64,000 bases of DNA from Anaerolineales bacterium UBA2181 (GCA_002328075.1 DCVT01000035.1:65906-129905); one strand, 5' to 3'; positions 1 through 8,793 are shown, counted from the first letter of the stretch. The notes: generated by a model not told the origin, from the letters alone. Numbers and translations are program-made.

Positions 1-770
1 AACACGCACGTGAGGCGATCGCCGATTGCCCGGTGAGCCAGCGCGGCCACGACTGAGCTATCTACCCCGCCGCTCAAACCCAAGACCAATTGTCCCCGCC
101 CCACTTGGGTGCGGATGGACTCCACCAGTTCCTCTATGAGGTTGCCAGCGGTCCAGTCTGCCCGGCAACCACAGACCGCTGTCGCGAAATTCCCCAGGAT
201 TTCGGCGCCGCGCGGGGTGTGAACAACCTCGGGATGAAACTGAACCCCATAGCGTCCCGTCTCGGTGTTTCCCATCGCGGCGTACGGGGAGTTCAATGAA
301 CGAGCCAGCGGCACAAAACCAGGCGGCAGACGGTCGATGCGGTCACCATGTGACATCCAGACCTGCAACGCGTCAGGCGCAGGCAGACCCGCCTCGCTGC
401 CCAGCGTCAGGAGGGGATTGAGCGGTCCCACCAATTCGACCTCTGCGGGGCCGTATTCGCGTCGGACCGATCCGGACACCCGACCACCCAGATGGTGGGC
501 CAAGAGTTGCATTCCGTAGCAGATGCCCAACACAGGCCGGCCGGAGTCAAGCACGTACCCCGGCAATCCCGGTGCGCCCGGCTCATACACCGATGCTGGA
601 CCACCACTAAGGATAAACCCCTTGGGCTGGGACCCAAGCACCTTTTCTGCCGGGCTATCCCAGGCATAAAGCTCGGAATAGACTCCTCGCTCCCGCACAC
701 GGCGGGCAATCAACTGCGAGTATTGCGATCCGAAATCGAGGATGACGATCGCGTCGTGCTGCAGGGTCAC
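1..770 (-). CDS. guaA: GMP synthase (glutamine-hydrolysing), 5' part only
   Basis: Converts XMP to GMP using glutamine and ATP, the last step of guanylate synthesis. The visible N-terminal ~256 residues hold the class I glutamine amidotransferase domain (ILDFGSQYSQLIARR near residue 10, nucleophile Cys in GICYGMQ, His in GVQFHPEV) and then the start of the PP-loop ATP pyrophosphatase domain (LGLSGGVDSS). The gene runs off the left edge, so the C-terminal dimerisation domain is not seen. The start is a GTG at 770-768 that overlaps the TGA stop of the upstream phosphoribosyltransferase gene as GTGA, which suggests translational coupling. Reading frame intact in the part visible. Confidence 0.95.
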   Translation of the reverse strand, partial: MTLQHDAIVILDFGSQYSQLIARRVRERGVYSELYAWDSPAEKVLGSQPKGFILSGGPASVYEPGAPGLPGYVLDSGRPVLGICYGMQLLAHHLGGRVSGSVRREYGPAEVELVGPLNPLLTLGSEAGLPAPDALQVWMSHGDRIDRLPPGFVPLARSLNSPYAAMGNTETGRYGVQFHPEVVHTPRGAEILGNFATAVCGCRADWTAGNLIEELVESIRTQVGRGQLVLGLSGGVDSSVVAALAHRAIGDRLTCV

Positions 771-1336
771 GCAACCTCGATCTGACCGTTGCTCATGTTG
801 GTGATAGTCACCAGGGACTCCACTGGCACATCTAGAATGCTGAGCAACTCGCGCCCCCCCTCAAATCGCTTCTCGATCAGTGTGCCAATGCCCACCAATT
901 CAGCCCCGGCCGCCTTGACCAATCGCGCCAGAGCCATGATGGTGAGGCCAGAGGCCAGGAAATCATCAATGATCAGCACGTGCTCGCCCGGTCTCAGGAA
1001 TTCGGGTGAGATCATCAGCTGGGTCAGGTCGCCCTTGGTGTGCGACGGGCTGTAGGTCAGATAGATGTCCGCCGTCATGGTGACCGGTTTGTGCTTTCGG
1101 GCGTAGACTACCGGCAGACCCATCTCCAAGGCTGTCATCAATGCCGGGGAAATACCCGAGATTTCCGCCGTCACGATCTTTTCCACCGCCAAACCGGCAA
1201 AGCGCCGCGCAAACTCTTGGCCGCAGAGCGCCATCAGGTGAGGATCGACCTGGTGATTGATGAATCCATCCACCTTGAGAATGCCCCTCCCCAGGTTGCG
1301 GCCGTCGGCAAGGATTCGCTTTTTCAACGCGTCCAT
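767..1336 (-). CDS. xpt: Xanthine/purine phosphoribosyltransferase
   Basis: Transfers phosphoribose from PRPP to a purine base (xanthine in Xpt) for salvage, feeding XMP to the GMP synthase encoded immediately downstream. The sequence resembles the Xpt family along its length: LKKRILADG at the N-terminus, FINHQVDPHLM, a PRPP-binding segment HVLIIDDFLASG near residue 125, and ~189 residues, the usual size. The chosen ATG at 1336 has GGAGG 8 nt upstream; an ATG seven codons earlier lacks one. It overlaps guaA by 4 nt, so the two form a purine-salvage operon. No purine riboswitch core is visible in the leader. Xanthine rather than another purine is inferred from similarity and context. Confidence 0.9.
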   Translation of the reverse strand: MDALKKRILADGRNLGRGILKVDGFINHQVDPHLMALCGQEFARRFAGLAVEKIVTAEISGISPALMTALEMGLPVVYARKHKPVTMTADIYLTYSPSHTKGDLTQLMISPEFLRPGEHVLIIDDFLASGLTIMALARLVKAAGAELVGIGTLIEKRFEGGRELLSILDVPVESLVTITNMSNGQIEVA

Positions 1337-1374
1337 GGCTGGGACCTCCAATGGCAAGCCACTCTACCGCCGAG

Positions 1375-1403
1375 ATTGTAGCGCACGCCCCCAGGTGTGA
1401 CAA
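1375..1403 (-). promoter_or_regulatory. Sigma70-type promoter of xpt-guaA
   Basis: Reading the minus strand, TTGTCA (1403-1398), a 17-nt spacer and TACAAT (1380-1375), about 40 nt before the xpt start codon. Spacing and both hexamers fit a housekeeping promoter. Confidence 0.65.
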
Positions 1404-1409
1404 GCCCTG

Positions 1410-1440
1410 TTGTACCCGTTTAGCAGGAACCCGGTATAAT
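1410..1440 (+). promoter_or_regulatory. Probable promoter of the epimerase gene
   Basis: A perfect TATAAT at 1435-1440 lies 42 nt before the ATG at 1482. The best -35 match is TTGTAC at 1410-1415 with a long 19-nt spacer, so the -35 assignment is weak. It is back to back with the xpt promoter. Confidence 0.5.
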
Positions 1441-1481
1441 GTCACTGGTGGTCGGTGTAAGTTGCTCCGGAGGAGCAGTGT

Positions 1482-2474
1482 ATGCGTGTTCTTGTTCTGG
1501 GGGCATATGGCCTCATCGGCAACAATGTGGTACGAGCCGCCCTAGCCGCCAATTGGGAGGTAGTGGCCTTTGAGCGACGCTCGCGGCGCAAGGCCGGTCT
1601 TCAAGGCCTTCCGGTCGAGATCAGCCCAGGCACTCCGTCCGACCCCGATGCCCTCAGCCGTTCCATGGCTGGCTGTGACGTGGTGTTTCACACCTTGGCA
1701 TACAACCCCCCAAATGGCCTACGCACGCCTCAAAGACTGGTGGAGGCTCGTGAACATGTCACGCGCGTCCTACGCGCGGCAGGCCACGCCCGAATCGGCC
1801 GGCTGGTGTACACCAGCGCGGCCTGCACCATCGGCGGCGCTGACAGCCCGGGCCAACTTCCTGACGAGTGGAACCGGTACCGACTGGGTAGCATTCCCCA
1901 TCCCTTCTGGGATGCGAAATTGCTGCAGGAAGAAGCCGTATTGGCTTTTGGTCGCGAAAAACTAATTCCCGTCATAGTCGTCAACCCGGCCGAGGTGTTG
2001 GGGCCGAACGACTTTGACCTTCAGGCAGCGCGCCCATTGATCGACATTGCACGTCGCGGCAGACGTCAGTACCTTCCCGGGACCGCCAGCATCGCCGATG
2101 CGGAGGACGTAGCGCAGGGCCACCTCAAAGCAGCCACCCTGGGTAGGCCGGGTGAGCGGTACATCTTGGCCGGCCACAACCTCACACGTCGAGAAATCGC
2201 TGCCACGATGGCGTATGCCAGTAAGCGCCCCGCGCCCGACCGGCCAGCAGATCTGCACCGCTTAGAGCGTTTGGCCCGCTTCTCAGAGCGCGTGTCCTGC
2301 CTGGGACAACCCGACCGGCTGTTTCCGCTCACCTATCAGGTGGCAGCCGCTTTGCTCCCGGGCTGGTACGACAGCAGCAAGGCGCGTCAGGAACTAGAAT
2401 ACACCAACCGGCCGCTGTTGGATACGTGTCGCGCGACGTTGGGCTGGCTGGCATCGGTGCGGATGCTCCGGTGA
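1482..2474 (+). CDS. NAD(P)-dependent epimerase/dehydratase-like protein (extended SDR)
   Basis: A Rossmann-fold extended short-chain dehydrogenase of 330 residues. The nucleotide-binding GxxGxxG is at residues 7-13 (LGAYGLIG), and VVFHTLAY and LVYTSAACTIGG are the usual SDR strand motifs. Where the family has YxxxK, this protein reads FWDAK (in HPFWDAKLLQ), so the catalytic Tyr appears replaced by Phe; oxidoreductase activity is therefore doubtful and a binding role is possible. ATG at 1482 has GGAGGAG 6 nt upstream. It stands alone, divergent from xpt and upstream of the lysine-degradation pair. Substrate not predictable. Confidence 0.8.
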   Translation: MRVLVLGAYGLIGNNVVRAALAANWEVVAFERRSRRKAGLQGLPVEISPGTPSDPDALSRSMAGCDVVFHTLAYNPPNGLRTPQRLVEAREHVTRVLRAAGHARIGRLVYTSAACTIGGADSPGQLPDEWNRYRLGSIPHPFWDAKLLQEEAVLAFGREKLIPVIVVNPAEVLGPNDFDLQAARPLIDIARRGRRQYLPGTASIADAEDVAQGHLKAATLGRPGERYILAGHNLTRREIAATMAYASKRPAPDRPADLHRLERLARFSERVSCLGQPDRLFPLTYQVAAALLPGWYDSSKARQELEYTNRPLLDTCRATLGWLASVRMLR

Positions 2475-2646
2475 TATCACCAGTGTACCGGGCGGGATCA
2501 GCAGTGCCGGACCTGGCGCCGGGCGTGGTTGCTCCTGCTGTCCAGGCGCTGCGTGACCCTTGGCAGAGCGGCGAGTTACTTCTGACACTGGCAGTTGCCG
2601 CTGGATGATGCTGTAATCAGGCACACCGAACCATGGAGGCAAACAG

Positions 2647-3954
2647 ATGAACACTCGGGCCGGCATTCGCCGAGAAGACAAAAACGTATGGGAGCGGCGC
2701 GCACCCATCACGCCCGAACACGTGTCAGAGCTCGCTCGGCAACACGGGCTTCAGTTCTGTGTTCAACCATCGGCCATACGAGCCATTCCCGAAAGCGCGT
2801 ACCGGGCGGCCGGCGCAACGATCCAGGAGGATCTGGCCGAGTGTCCCATCGTGTTTGCCGTCAAAGAGATCCCAACGGATCTTTTCCGGCCTCGCGGTGT
2901 TTATGTGTTTTTCGCCCACGTGATCAAGGGACAGCCGTACAACATGCCAATGTTGAAACGGATGCTGGAATTGGGTTGCACCCTGATCGACTATGAAAAG
3001 GTCACTGACGATCAGGGCCGGCGATTGGTTTTCTTTGGACGGTTTGCCGGCATGGCGGGGATGGTGGATACCCTATGGGCGCTGGGACAACGGCATCTCT
3101 TGGAGGGAATTGCCTCGCCGTTCAGCCAGATTCAAATGACCTTTCGTTACGGCGAATCCGGACCTGTTCGGCAGGCGGTTCGCCATGTGGGCGAGCAGAT
3201 ATCGCGTCAAGGTCTTCCTCCTTCGCTCGTCCCATTTGTCTGCGGTTTCGCCGGCTATGGCAACGTAAGCCGGGGAGCACAGGAGATATTTGACGAACTT
3301 CCGGTACGCGATATCTCGCCGGCCCAACTCCTCACCCTCCACCAGGAGCCAGCCGACGCACACGTGGTCTACAAGGTGGTGTTCAAGGAAATCGACACAG
3401 TCCAACCTCGCGACCCGATACGCATTTTTGACCTGGCTCATTTTATGAGCCATCCAGACCAGTACCAGTCTCAATTTAAGCAATACCTACCGCACCTCTC
3501 TGTGTTGGTGAATGCCGTTTATTGGACGCGTCAGAGCCCACGTTTGGTGACCAAAGCCGACCTCAAGGAGTTGTATGCTGGCGCCTCGCTCCCCAAACTT
3601 CAGGTCATTGGCGACATAAGTTGTGACATAGAAGGAGCCATCGAAGCCACCCTGCACTCGACCGAACCGGACGACCCGGTTTTCGTGTACGACCCGCAGA
3701 CCGAAAAGGCCATCCCGGGCGTGGCGGGACACGGCCCAGTGATCATGGCGGTCGACAATCTGCCGTGCGAGTTGCCGATCGAGTCCTCAACCGACTTTAG
3801 CACGGCCCTAAAACCTTTCCTGCCTGACATTGTCACGGCGGATTTCTCTGTGCCCTGGGAAGAGCTGCAACTGCCACCGGAGATAAAAAGGGCGGTCATT
3901 GCCTATGCCGGCCAATTGACCCCCAGTTACCGTTATATCCAGCAGTACCTGTGA
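2647..3954 (+). CDS. Lysine-ketoglutarate reductase-like protein (AlaDH/PNT N-terminal family)
   Basis: Resembles the N-terminal LKR half of eukaryotic aminoadipate semialdehyde synthase, which condenses lysine with 2-oxoglutarate to saccharopine using NADPH. Visible features: IRREDKNVWERRAPITPEHV at the N-terminus typical of the alanine dehydrogenase/transhydrogenase N domain, YVFFAHVIKGQPYNMPML, a GYGNVSRGAQEI nucleotide-binding turn near residue 200, and DISCDIEGAIE near residue 325. 435 residues. GGAGG lies 7 nt before the ATG. The next gene, 35 nt on, encodes the saccharopine dehydrogenase half, which strongly supports a split LKR/SDH pathway for lysine breakdown. Plain alanine dehydrogenase is less likely because of that partner. 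Confidence 0.82.
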   Translation: MNTRAGIRREDKNVWERRAPITPEHVSELARQHGLQFCVQPSAIRAIPESAYRAAGATIQEDLAECPIVFAVKEIPTDLFRPRGVYVFFAHVIKGQPYNMPMLKRMLELGCTLIDYEKVTDDQGRRLVFFGRFAGMAGMVDTLWALGQRHLLEGIASPFSQIQMTFRYGESGPVRQAVRHVGEQISRQGLPPSLVPFVCGFAGYGNVSRGAQEIFDELPVRDISPAQLLTLHQEPADAHVVYKVVFKEIDTVQPRDPIRIFDLAHFMSHPDQYQSQFKQYLPHLSVLVNAVYWTRQSPRLVTKADLKELYAGASLPKLQVIGDISCDIEGAIEATLHSTEPDDPVFVYDPQTEKAIPGVAGHGPVIMAVDNLPCELPIESSTDFSTALKPFLPDIVTADFSVPWEELQLPPEIKRAVIAYAGQLTPSYRYIQQYL

Positions 3955-3989
3955 TGGGGCTGTGTTATTGTGAATAGGAGGCAAATAAT

Positions 3990-5318
3990 ATGAAGAGCGT
4001 GCTGATCCTGGGGGCAGGTCTGGTTGCCGGTCCGATGGTTCGCTACCTGTTAGAGCAACCCGACATACATACGACGGTTGCCAGCCGAACGGCGAGCAAG
4101 GCCAGTGCCCTGATTGGCGACCATCCACGCGGGACTGCCTTGGCATTCGACATTGCCGAGGAGAGCGCCGGGCTGAATCAACTGGTGCAACAGGCCGACC
4201 TGGTGGTCAGTCTGCTACCCTACACCTACCACCTGCAGGTGGCACATAGCTGCCTTCAACACGGCAAACACCTGGTGACGACCTCGTACGTCAAACCCGA
4301 GATGCAGGCACTGGACGCGGCGGTCCGTCAGGCTGGCGTCATCTTTCTCAATGAGATCGGCCTGGATCCCGGTATCGATCACATGTCCGCCAAACGAGTC
4401 GTCGACGCCATCCGGCAACGACGGGGAGAGATAACGACGTTTGTCTCATACTGCGGTGGGTTGCCAGCGCCAGAAGCCAATACCAACCCCTTGGGTTACA
4501 AATTCTCCTGGAGCCCGCGAGGCGTGGTTATGGCCGGGAAAAACCCGGCTAAATACCTGTGGGAAGGAAAGCGGATTTCCATTCCCGGCGAAGAGCTGTT
4601 TGATCACTATTGGCCCGTGGAGATCGAGGGTTTGGGCACGTTTGAAGGGTACCCGAATCGCGATTCAATGCCTTACGCCGAGATCTATGGGATCGAACCT
4701 ACCCACACCATGTTTCGCGGGACGCTGCGCTACCCAGGTTGGTGCGCCACACTGAAAAAGATCGCCGAGCTGGGCCTTCTAGACGACACAGTGCGAACTG
4801 ACCTCGCCGGGTCAACTTTCGCGCAGCTCACATCCCGATTGGCTGGCGTACAGCCCAGGGAGCTCCGAACCGGCCTTGCAGCACAGCTGGGGCTGCCGCC
4901 GTCTTCGCCGATCATGGACAATCTGGCATGGCTTGGTTTGTTGGGTGACGATCCACTTCCTGCCACAGCCAACACACTCATGGATGTGTTGACCGGCCGA
5001 ATGCTTCAGTTGATGGTCTACCAGCCGGGGGAACGCGATCTGATCGTGCTTTACGACGTCTTTTACGCGCGGTACTCCGACAGGACCGAGCGCACCACTT
5101 CGACGCTGGTCGCCTTTGGTATCCCGAACGGAGACTCTGCCATGGCGCGCACCGTGAGCCTTCCGGCGGCTATCGGCGTCAGGCTGATCCTGAACGGCAA
5201 GATAACAGCGCGTGGGGTGCATGTGCCGGTGATCCCCGAGATCTACAACCCGGTGCTCGACGAACTGGAGGCGCTGGGTATCCGATGTGTGGAAGAAACC
5301 ACCGTAGTCCCATCGTGA
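3990..5318 (+). CDS. Saccharopine dehydrogenase (glutamate-forming type)
   Basis: Resembles the SDH domain of animal/plant bifunctional LKR/SDH and yeast Lys9: it oxidises saccharopine to glutamate and 2-aminoadipate 6-semialdehyde, or the reverse. The Rossmann motif GAGLVAGP is at residues 8-15, followed by DLVVSLLPY, EIGLDPGIDHM near residue 125, and the family signature YCGGLPAPEANTNPLGYKFSW-like segment near residue 155. 442 residues, close to the family length. AGGAGG sits 8 nt before the ATG, 35 nt after the LKR-like gene, so the two are co-transcribed. Direction (degradation versus synthesis) is inferred as lysine degradation from the LKR partner. Confidence 0.88.
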   Translation: MKSVLILGAGLVAGPMVRYLLEQPDIHTTVASRTASKASALIGDHPRGTALAFDIAEESAGLNQLVQQADLVVSLLPYTYHLQVAHSCLQHGKHLVTTSYVKPEMQALDAAVRQAGVIFLNEIGLDPGIDHMSAKRVVDAIRQRRGEITTFVSYCGGLPAPEANTNPLGYKFSWSPRGVVMAGKNPAKYLWEGKRISIPGEELFDHYWPVEIEGLGTFEGYPNRDSMPYAEIYGIEPTHTMFRGTLRYPGWCATLKKIAELGLLDDTVRTDLAGSTFAQLTSRLAGVQPRELRTGLAAQLGLPPSSPIMDNLAWLGLLGDDPLPATANTLMDVLTGRMLQLMVYQPGERDLIVLYDVFYARYSDRTERTTSTLVAFGIPNGDSAMARTVSLPAAIGVRLILNGKITARGVHVPVIPEIYNPVLDELEALGIRCVEETTVVPS

Positions 5319-5702
5319 TACACATAGCCGGGCGGATAGCCGGCTGACTCTGCACCTGGGCCGTTTCCAGTTCGCCGGAAGCGGCTCAGGTGCAACGTGC
5401 TGACAAGAACGCCTCAATGCCGTTTCGTCCCTGACCATCGGCGCCGCCGCCGCCTGCGTCTCTCGAGACCGCGCCGACGATAGAACGTCCCATCGACGGG
5501 ACTTTCGCGCGGCGATAACCGCGGCACTTGCCGCGATCACCCGGCAGCAAAACTACAAGGATCGTTCAAACTGCATTAGCCGCAGGGTGCTCTCACAAGG
5601 TGGCACCTCTGGCCGTCCGCGCGATTCTGTTCAACAGGTCAGCCGAACCAAAAGATCCATAGAGGGGATCGGCAACGGCTCGGCAGAACGCAGCCCGGGC
5701 CG
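5319..5702. other. Intergenic region between convergent genes
   Basis: About 380 nt between the end of the saccharopine dehydrogenase gene and the end of the DUF92 gene. It holds a long inverted repeat (separate entry) and two shorter hairpins, GTCCC/GGGAC near 5490-5506 and CGCGGC/GCCGCG near 5519-5535. No credible gene seen. Confidence 0.6.
5351..5394. repeat. 18-bp inverted repeat, probable hairpin between convergent genes
   Basis: Arms 5351-5368 and 5377-5394 pair over 18 bp with only two G-T wobbles, around an 8-nt loop. There is no T-run on either side, so it is not a classical intrinsic terminator; it may still stop or stabilise the transcripts ending here from either side. Confidence 0.75.
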
Positions 5703-6539
5703 TCAACCAACGAGGAAAACCAGCCCGACCGTTGCCGCCGCCCCAAACCCAGAGCTGAGCGCGTTCACCCAATCATTCGTCAACCAGCGCCAACCTCGCA
5801 CCGGCCGGGTAGCGGAATTGCAGCCATGGATGGAACGCTCTGTCTCCTTGTTGCACTGGTCGCAGTAATAGATGCCCTGCACAGTAGCGCCTAGTAGGCT
5901 ATCGAAGAACGCTCCCAACACACCGCCCACCACTCCTGCCAGTGCTAGCTGGAGGGACGAATGCCCGGTCTTGCCTTCCGCCCACTGCAGCAAGGCCGCC
6001 AATGCGGCGATGAAAAACGCGCCGCCCATCGCGGCCGCCGTGCCCAATTTGCTCACGCCGCCCGAAGTACCCACCTCCACTCGCTGACCGTTGGTGATGA
6101 GCCGTGGCCTGGCGCGGCTGAGAACGCCCAATTCTGTCGCCCAGGTATCAGCGTTCACGGTCGCCATGGCACCCACGTAAGCAGCCCATAGCCAGCCCGC
6201 GGCGGGGAGGCCAAAAACCGCCGCAGCAATTGCCAGCACTGCTCCCAGACCGCCGTTAGCCAACACCTGTCCCCAGTCTCGCTTATGTCCTTTGGCGAAT
6301 TTCTCGGCCAAGTTGGCCTTTTCCCGGCGGCGGAACCGGGAAAGGAGACTGGAGGATACGAAAAACGCAATCAGCAGGGTGCCCCACTCCCAACCACCGA
6401 AGCCAAAGGTTATGGTGCCTGCCACGATCGCGCCGGCCAGCCCCGAACGGCTCAGCGCACCGCGAGCGTACCCCGCAGCACCGATCAGTGTACTTGCTAC
6501 CAGACCCAGCAGGATCCACTGCGTGCTATGGTCTGACAT
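5703..6539 (-). CDS. DUF92 family integral membrane protein
   Basis: A 278-residue membrane protein of the DUF92/TMEM19 family, which includes the plant phytyl-phosphate kinase VTE6. Visible signatures: GLAGAIVAGTITFGFGGWEWG near the N-terminus, NGGLGAVLA, NADTWATELGVLSRARPRLI in the middle, TSGGVSKLGT, and a GAFFDSLLGATVQG stretch followed by a short Cys pair (YYCDQCNK). Hydrophobic segments suggest six to seven helices. The ATG at 6539 lies inside the 3' end of the upstream PH-domain gene (14-nt overlap), so the pair is translationally coupled. A polyprenyl/phytyl phosphate kinase role is possible from family knowledge only. Confidence 0.85.
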   Translation of the reverse strand: MSDHSTQWILLGLVASTLIGAAGYARGALSRSGLAGAIVAGTITFGFGGWEWGTLLIAFFVSSSLLSRFRRREKANLAEKFAKGHKRDWGQVLANGGLGAVLAIAAAVFGLPAAGWLWAAYVGAMATVNADTWATELGVLSRARPRLITNGQRVEVGTSGGVSKLGTAAAMGGAFFIAALAALLQWAEGKTGHSSLQLALAGVVGGVLGAFFDSLLGATVQGIYYCDQCNKETERSIHGCNSATRPVRGWRWLTNDWVNALSSGFGAAATVGLVFLVG

Positions 6540-7419
6540 TCGCCACCGCAGTCAAAAGAAGCAGCTGCAGGCCGACCGCCGCGCCCCACAAGAGGTGAGC
6601 AGCAATGCGATCGCGCACTCGGAAGTAGATGATCCCTCCCAAAAGACCATCGACAATCCACGCCACCAGGCCGACCGCCGCCAACGCCAAGAGATCCGCT
6701 GGGGAGCCATACCGTTCCGGCAGCCCTCCAGAATAGCGCAGGGGCACGGCGCGCGGAAGCTGATCATGACGCACTACCACCAAGGAGAACAGCGCCAGGT
6801 TCAACAAACCCCCGACCGCCAATAGGGCCAGACCCACGCGGTCGCGGACAAGATCTCGAGCCGCCACAGATACCCGCACCGAGATCTGTTCCACCGATTG
6901 CGAGGGTCCCAGTTCACGTTGCGCGGCGAATTGATCCAGGAACCGATCTGGGTTCTCCGGCGAAATGGCAAAGGACCCGCTCGAGGTCGTTATCACCAAC
7001 TGGCGTTCAGCAGGAGCGGTGCAATAGACCTGGACGTTTCCCATACCAGCGATCTTGCCACGTCCGACGTGATAGCCCGGCCAGCGTAGCCCGCGGAAAT
7101 GGGTGATCGGGCCCTGCTCCCGCGCCCGGCTGACGGCTTGCACGTTGGTGAGCGGGATCACCTCACCCGACCCTCCCCAACGGATAGTAACGGCATTCCG
7201 GTCGAGTGCGTACCTGGCGCTGCTAAGACAGGTAAGGCCATACAACACCATGCCCGTCACCAGCACGTTGGCCAGCACCAGCAACACGCGTACGATGGTC
7301 AACAGGCTGATTGGTTCGGTGATTGCCAGAACCACCAATCCGATGCTCAAGAGGGTCAGAGCAACGACAATGCCCAGCCCGAAAACGAGACCCGATCCGG
7401 CGTAAGGTTTCTGCTCCAC
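6526..7419 (-). CDS. Membrane protein with bacterial PH domain
   Basis: 297 residues. Two N-terminal transmembrane helices (residues ~12-35 and 42-66) are followed by a bPH_2-like beta domain (ALDRNAVTIRWGGSGEVIPLTNVQAV, later VITTSSGSFAISPENPDRFL), then two to three C-terminal helices. Bacterial PH proteins of this sort sit in the cytoplasmic membrane; function unassigned. It overlaps the DUF92 gene downstream. Nearby genes at 8849 also carry bPH domains. The start is the first ATG of the frame; no alternative was preferred. Confidence 0.7.
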   Translation of the reverse strand: MEQKPYAGSGLVFGLGIVVALTLLSIGLVVLAITEPISLLTIVRVLLVLANVLVTGMVLYGLTCLSSARYALDRNAVTIRWGGSGEVIPLTNVQAVSRAREQGPITHFRGLRWPGYHVGRGKIAGMGNVQVYCTAPAERQLVITTSSGSFAISPENPDRFLDQFAAQRELGPSQSVEQISVRVSVAARDLVRDRVGLALLAVGGLLNLALFSLVVVRHDQLPRAVPLRYSGGLPERYGSPADLLALAAVGLVAWIVDGLLGGIIYFRVRDRIAAHLLWGAAVGLQLLLLTAVANVRP

Positions 7420-7488
7420 AGGGCGGGTCTCAGAACGAAAACGAGGTACCCAAAGACTTGGTCTGCTCCGCGAGGTCCAGCAGCCGGC

Positions 7489-7701
7489 TCATGCCTCTTG
7501 CGAAATCGGCCGCTTGAAGAAATAGACCAATTCTCCCTTGGCGTCGGGGACAACGGCGACCAACTGCCAGCCAGCGTCCTCGAGCACACCCCACGCCCCG
7601 CGTTGAGTGCTGTAGGCGTCCGCCTTGTTCTCAAACACACCGCGCGCCCCCAAAAAGACCACGCGATTCCCATCCAGTTTGCAGTGCTGCCACTTTTCCA
7701 T
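7489..7701 (-). CDS. Small DUF4177-like protein
   Basis: About 70 residues. The C-terminal pattern GAWGVLEDAGWQLVAV then ELVYFFKRP matches the DUF4177 style (Trp-rich, ends in FKRP). The ATG at 7701 was chosen because TGGAG lies 6 nt upstream; starting 39 nt earlier would overlap the end of the phosphatase gene. Follows the phosphatase gene by 13 nt on the same strand, so probably in its operon. Function unknown. Confidence 0.6.
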   Translation of the reverse strand: MEKWQHCKLDGNRVVFLGARGVFENKADAYSTQRGAWGVLEDAGWQLVAVVPDAKGELVYFFKRPISQEA

Positions 7702-7714
7702 TCCAAACTCCATT

Positions 7715-8356
7715 TCATTGCCGCAAATGACCAACGTCATTGACTACTGGTACTCTCACCCGGCACGAGCCGCCCAGTTCCACATGCGTGAGGCTGCAGT
7801 TGTCGACGCGGACATCCCACCAGGCGCCAAATCGTTCCGGAATCAGGTGAGCCAGTGCCATCCGGATAACGCCAGAATGGGTTACCACCAACGCAGTCTG
7901 CTGGTTACAGGCACCCGCTAGCCGAGCAATCGCCTCCGAAACCCGGCGGCGGAACTGGCGCCGCGTCTCACCACCCGGCCAACCGAAATCCTCATCGGTT
8001 TTGTCGCGCCATCGGGCATAAACGGTCGGGTGATCCTCCGCAAAGCGTCTCCCCTGCATGCACTCCAGATCGCCAAAGTGCATCTCTTTCAGAGACTCGT
8101 CCACAATGGGTTCGTGGCCCAACGCGCGGCCGATGACGTCCGCCGTCTGCCACGCCCGACTCAGTGGGCTGCTGAACAACGCAACCGCTCCCAGCCCTTC
8201 CTGCGCCAGCCGAGCAGCTGTGTCCGCGGCCTGTCTGCGACCAACCGCACTCAACGGGGTCTCACTCCAGCCCGCCCAGACGTCCTGGAGGTTGCCGACG
8301 GACTCGCCGTGCCGGACCAGCAGGAGTCGGGTCCACTGCTCAGGGTTGGGGTTCAT
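7715..8356 (-). CDS. Histidine phosphatase family protein (phosphoglycerate mutase-like)
   Basis: A 213-residue member of the histidine phosphatase (GpmB/CobC-like) superfamily. Catalytic RHG is in LLLVRHGESVGN near residue 15; SSPLSRAWQTA supplies the conserved Arg, EMHFGDLE the Glu, and VVTHSGVIR the second His. These enzymes hydrolyse phosphate monoesters or act as mutases; the substrate cannot be told. The ATG at 8356 overlaps the stop of the DUF1232 gene by 17 nt. An ATG eight codons further upstream is possible. Confidence 0.85.
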   Translation of the reverse strand: MNPNPEQWTRLLLVRHGESVGNLQDVWAGWSETPLSAVGRRQAADTAARLAQEGLGAVALFSSPLSRAWQTADVIGRALGHEPIVDESLKEMHFGDLECMQGRRFAEDHPTVYARWRDKTDEDFGWPGGETRRQFRRRVSEAIARLAGACNQQTALVVTHSGVIRMALAHLIPERFGAWWDVRVDNCSLTHVELGGSCRVRVPVVNDVGHLRQ

Positions 8357-8708
8357 CCAGATGCTCAGCCTCGCCGTCAATCACCGTCCACTGATACCTT
8401 GAGGCCACCAAGGCATTCATATGCTCCTGCACCACTCCCGGCGGAGCAAGCTCCAGGAAGACCTTGAGGCCCAATGCAATGATCGCCAAATCATCCAACT
8501 GGCCCAAGCCAAGAAAAAGGTCGGGCACCAGGTCGGCCGGCAAGAATAGGTAACCGGCCGATAACACTGGAACAAGCTTTGCCCACACGGGAACCCGGCG
8601 ATCCCGAAAAAGCCGCCACACGAGTTTGATCTGCTGGATCAGCCCACGTATGACGTTGTCCTCTGGGACTCTTGAGAGCCGCTGCGAGCGGTTCGTGTCG
8701 TTGCTCAT
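8340..8708 (-). CDS. DUF1232 small membrane protein
   Basis: About 122 residues. The core VPVWAKLVPVLSAGYLFLPADLVPDLFLGLGQLDDLAIIALGLKVFLEL is the DUF1232 signature (YLxxPxDLxPD ... LGxxDDxxxxxxxL), a short membrane-associated helical pair. The ATG at 8708 starts MSNDTNRSQRL and has AGGTAGGG upstream; the longer frame to 8792 crosses into the opposite-strand promoter region. Overlaps the phosphatase gene, forming a DUF1232-phosphatase-DUF4177 operon. Function unknown. Confidence 0.8.
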   Translation of the reverse strand: MSNDTNRSQRLSRVPEDNVIRGLIQQIKLVWRLFRDRRVPVWAKLVPVLSAGYLFLPADLVPDLFLGLGQLDDLAIIALGLKVFLELAPPGVVQEHMNALVASRYQWTVIDGEAEHLDEPQP

Positions 8709-8793
8709 GATTCGATTCCCTACCTGAAATCCGCTGGCAATTATAGACCCACCTCGAGCGGCCTGCAAACTGGCACAGCCTCTGCTACCCATC

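Noticed and set aside
1337..1480. Purine riboswitch upstream of xpt
   Set aside because: The leader is short (about 30 nt after the predicted transcription start) and lacks the conserved loop and junction bases.
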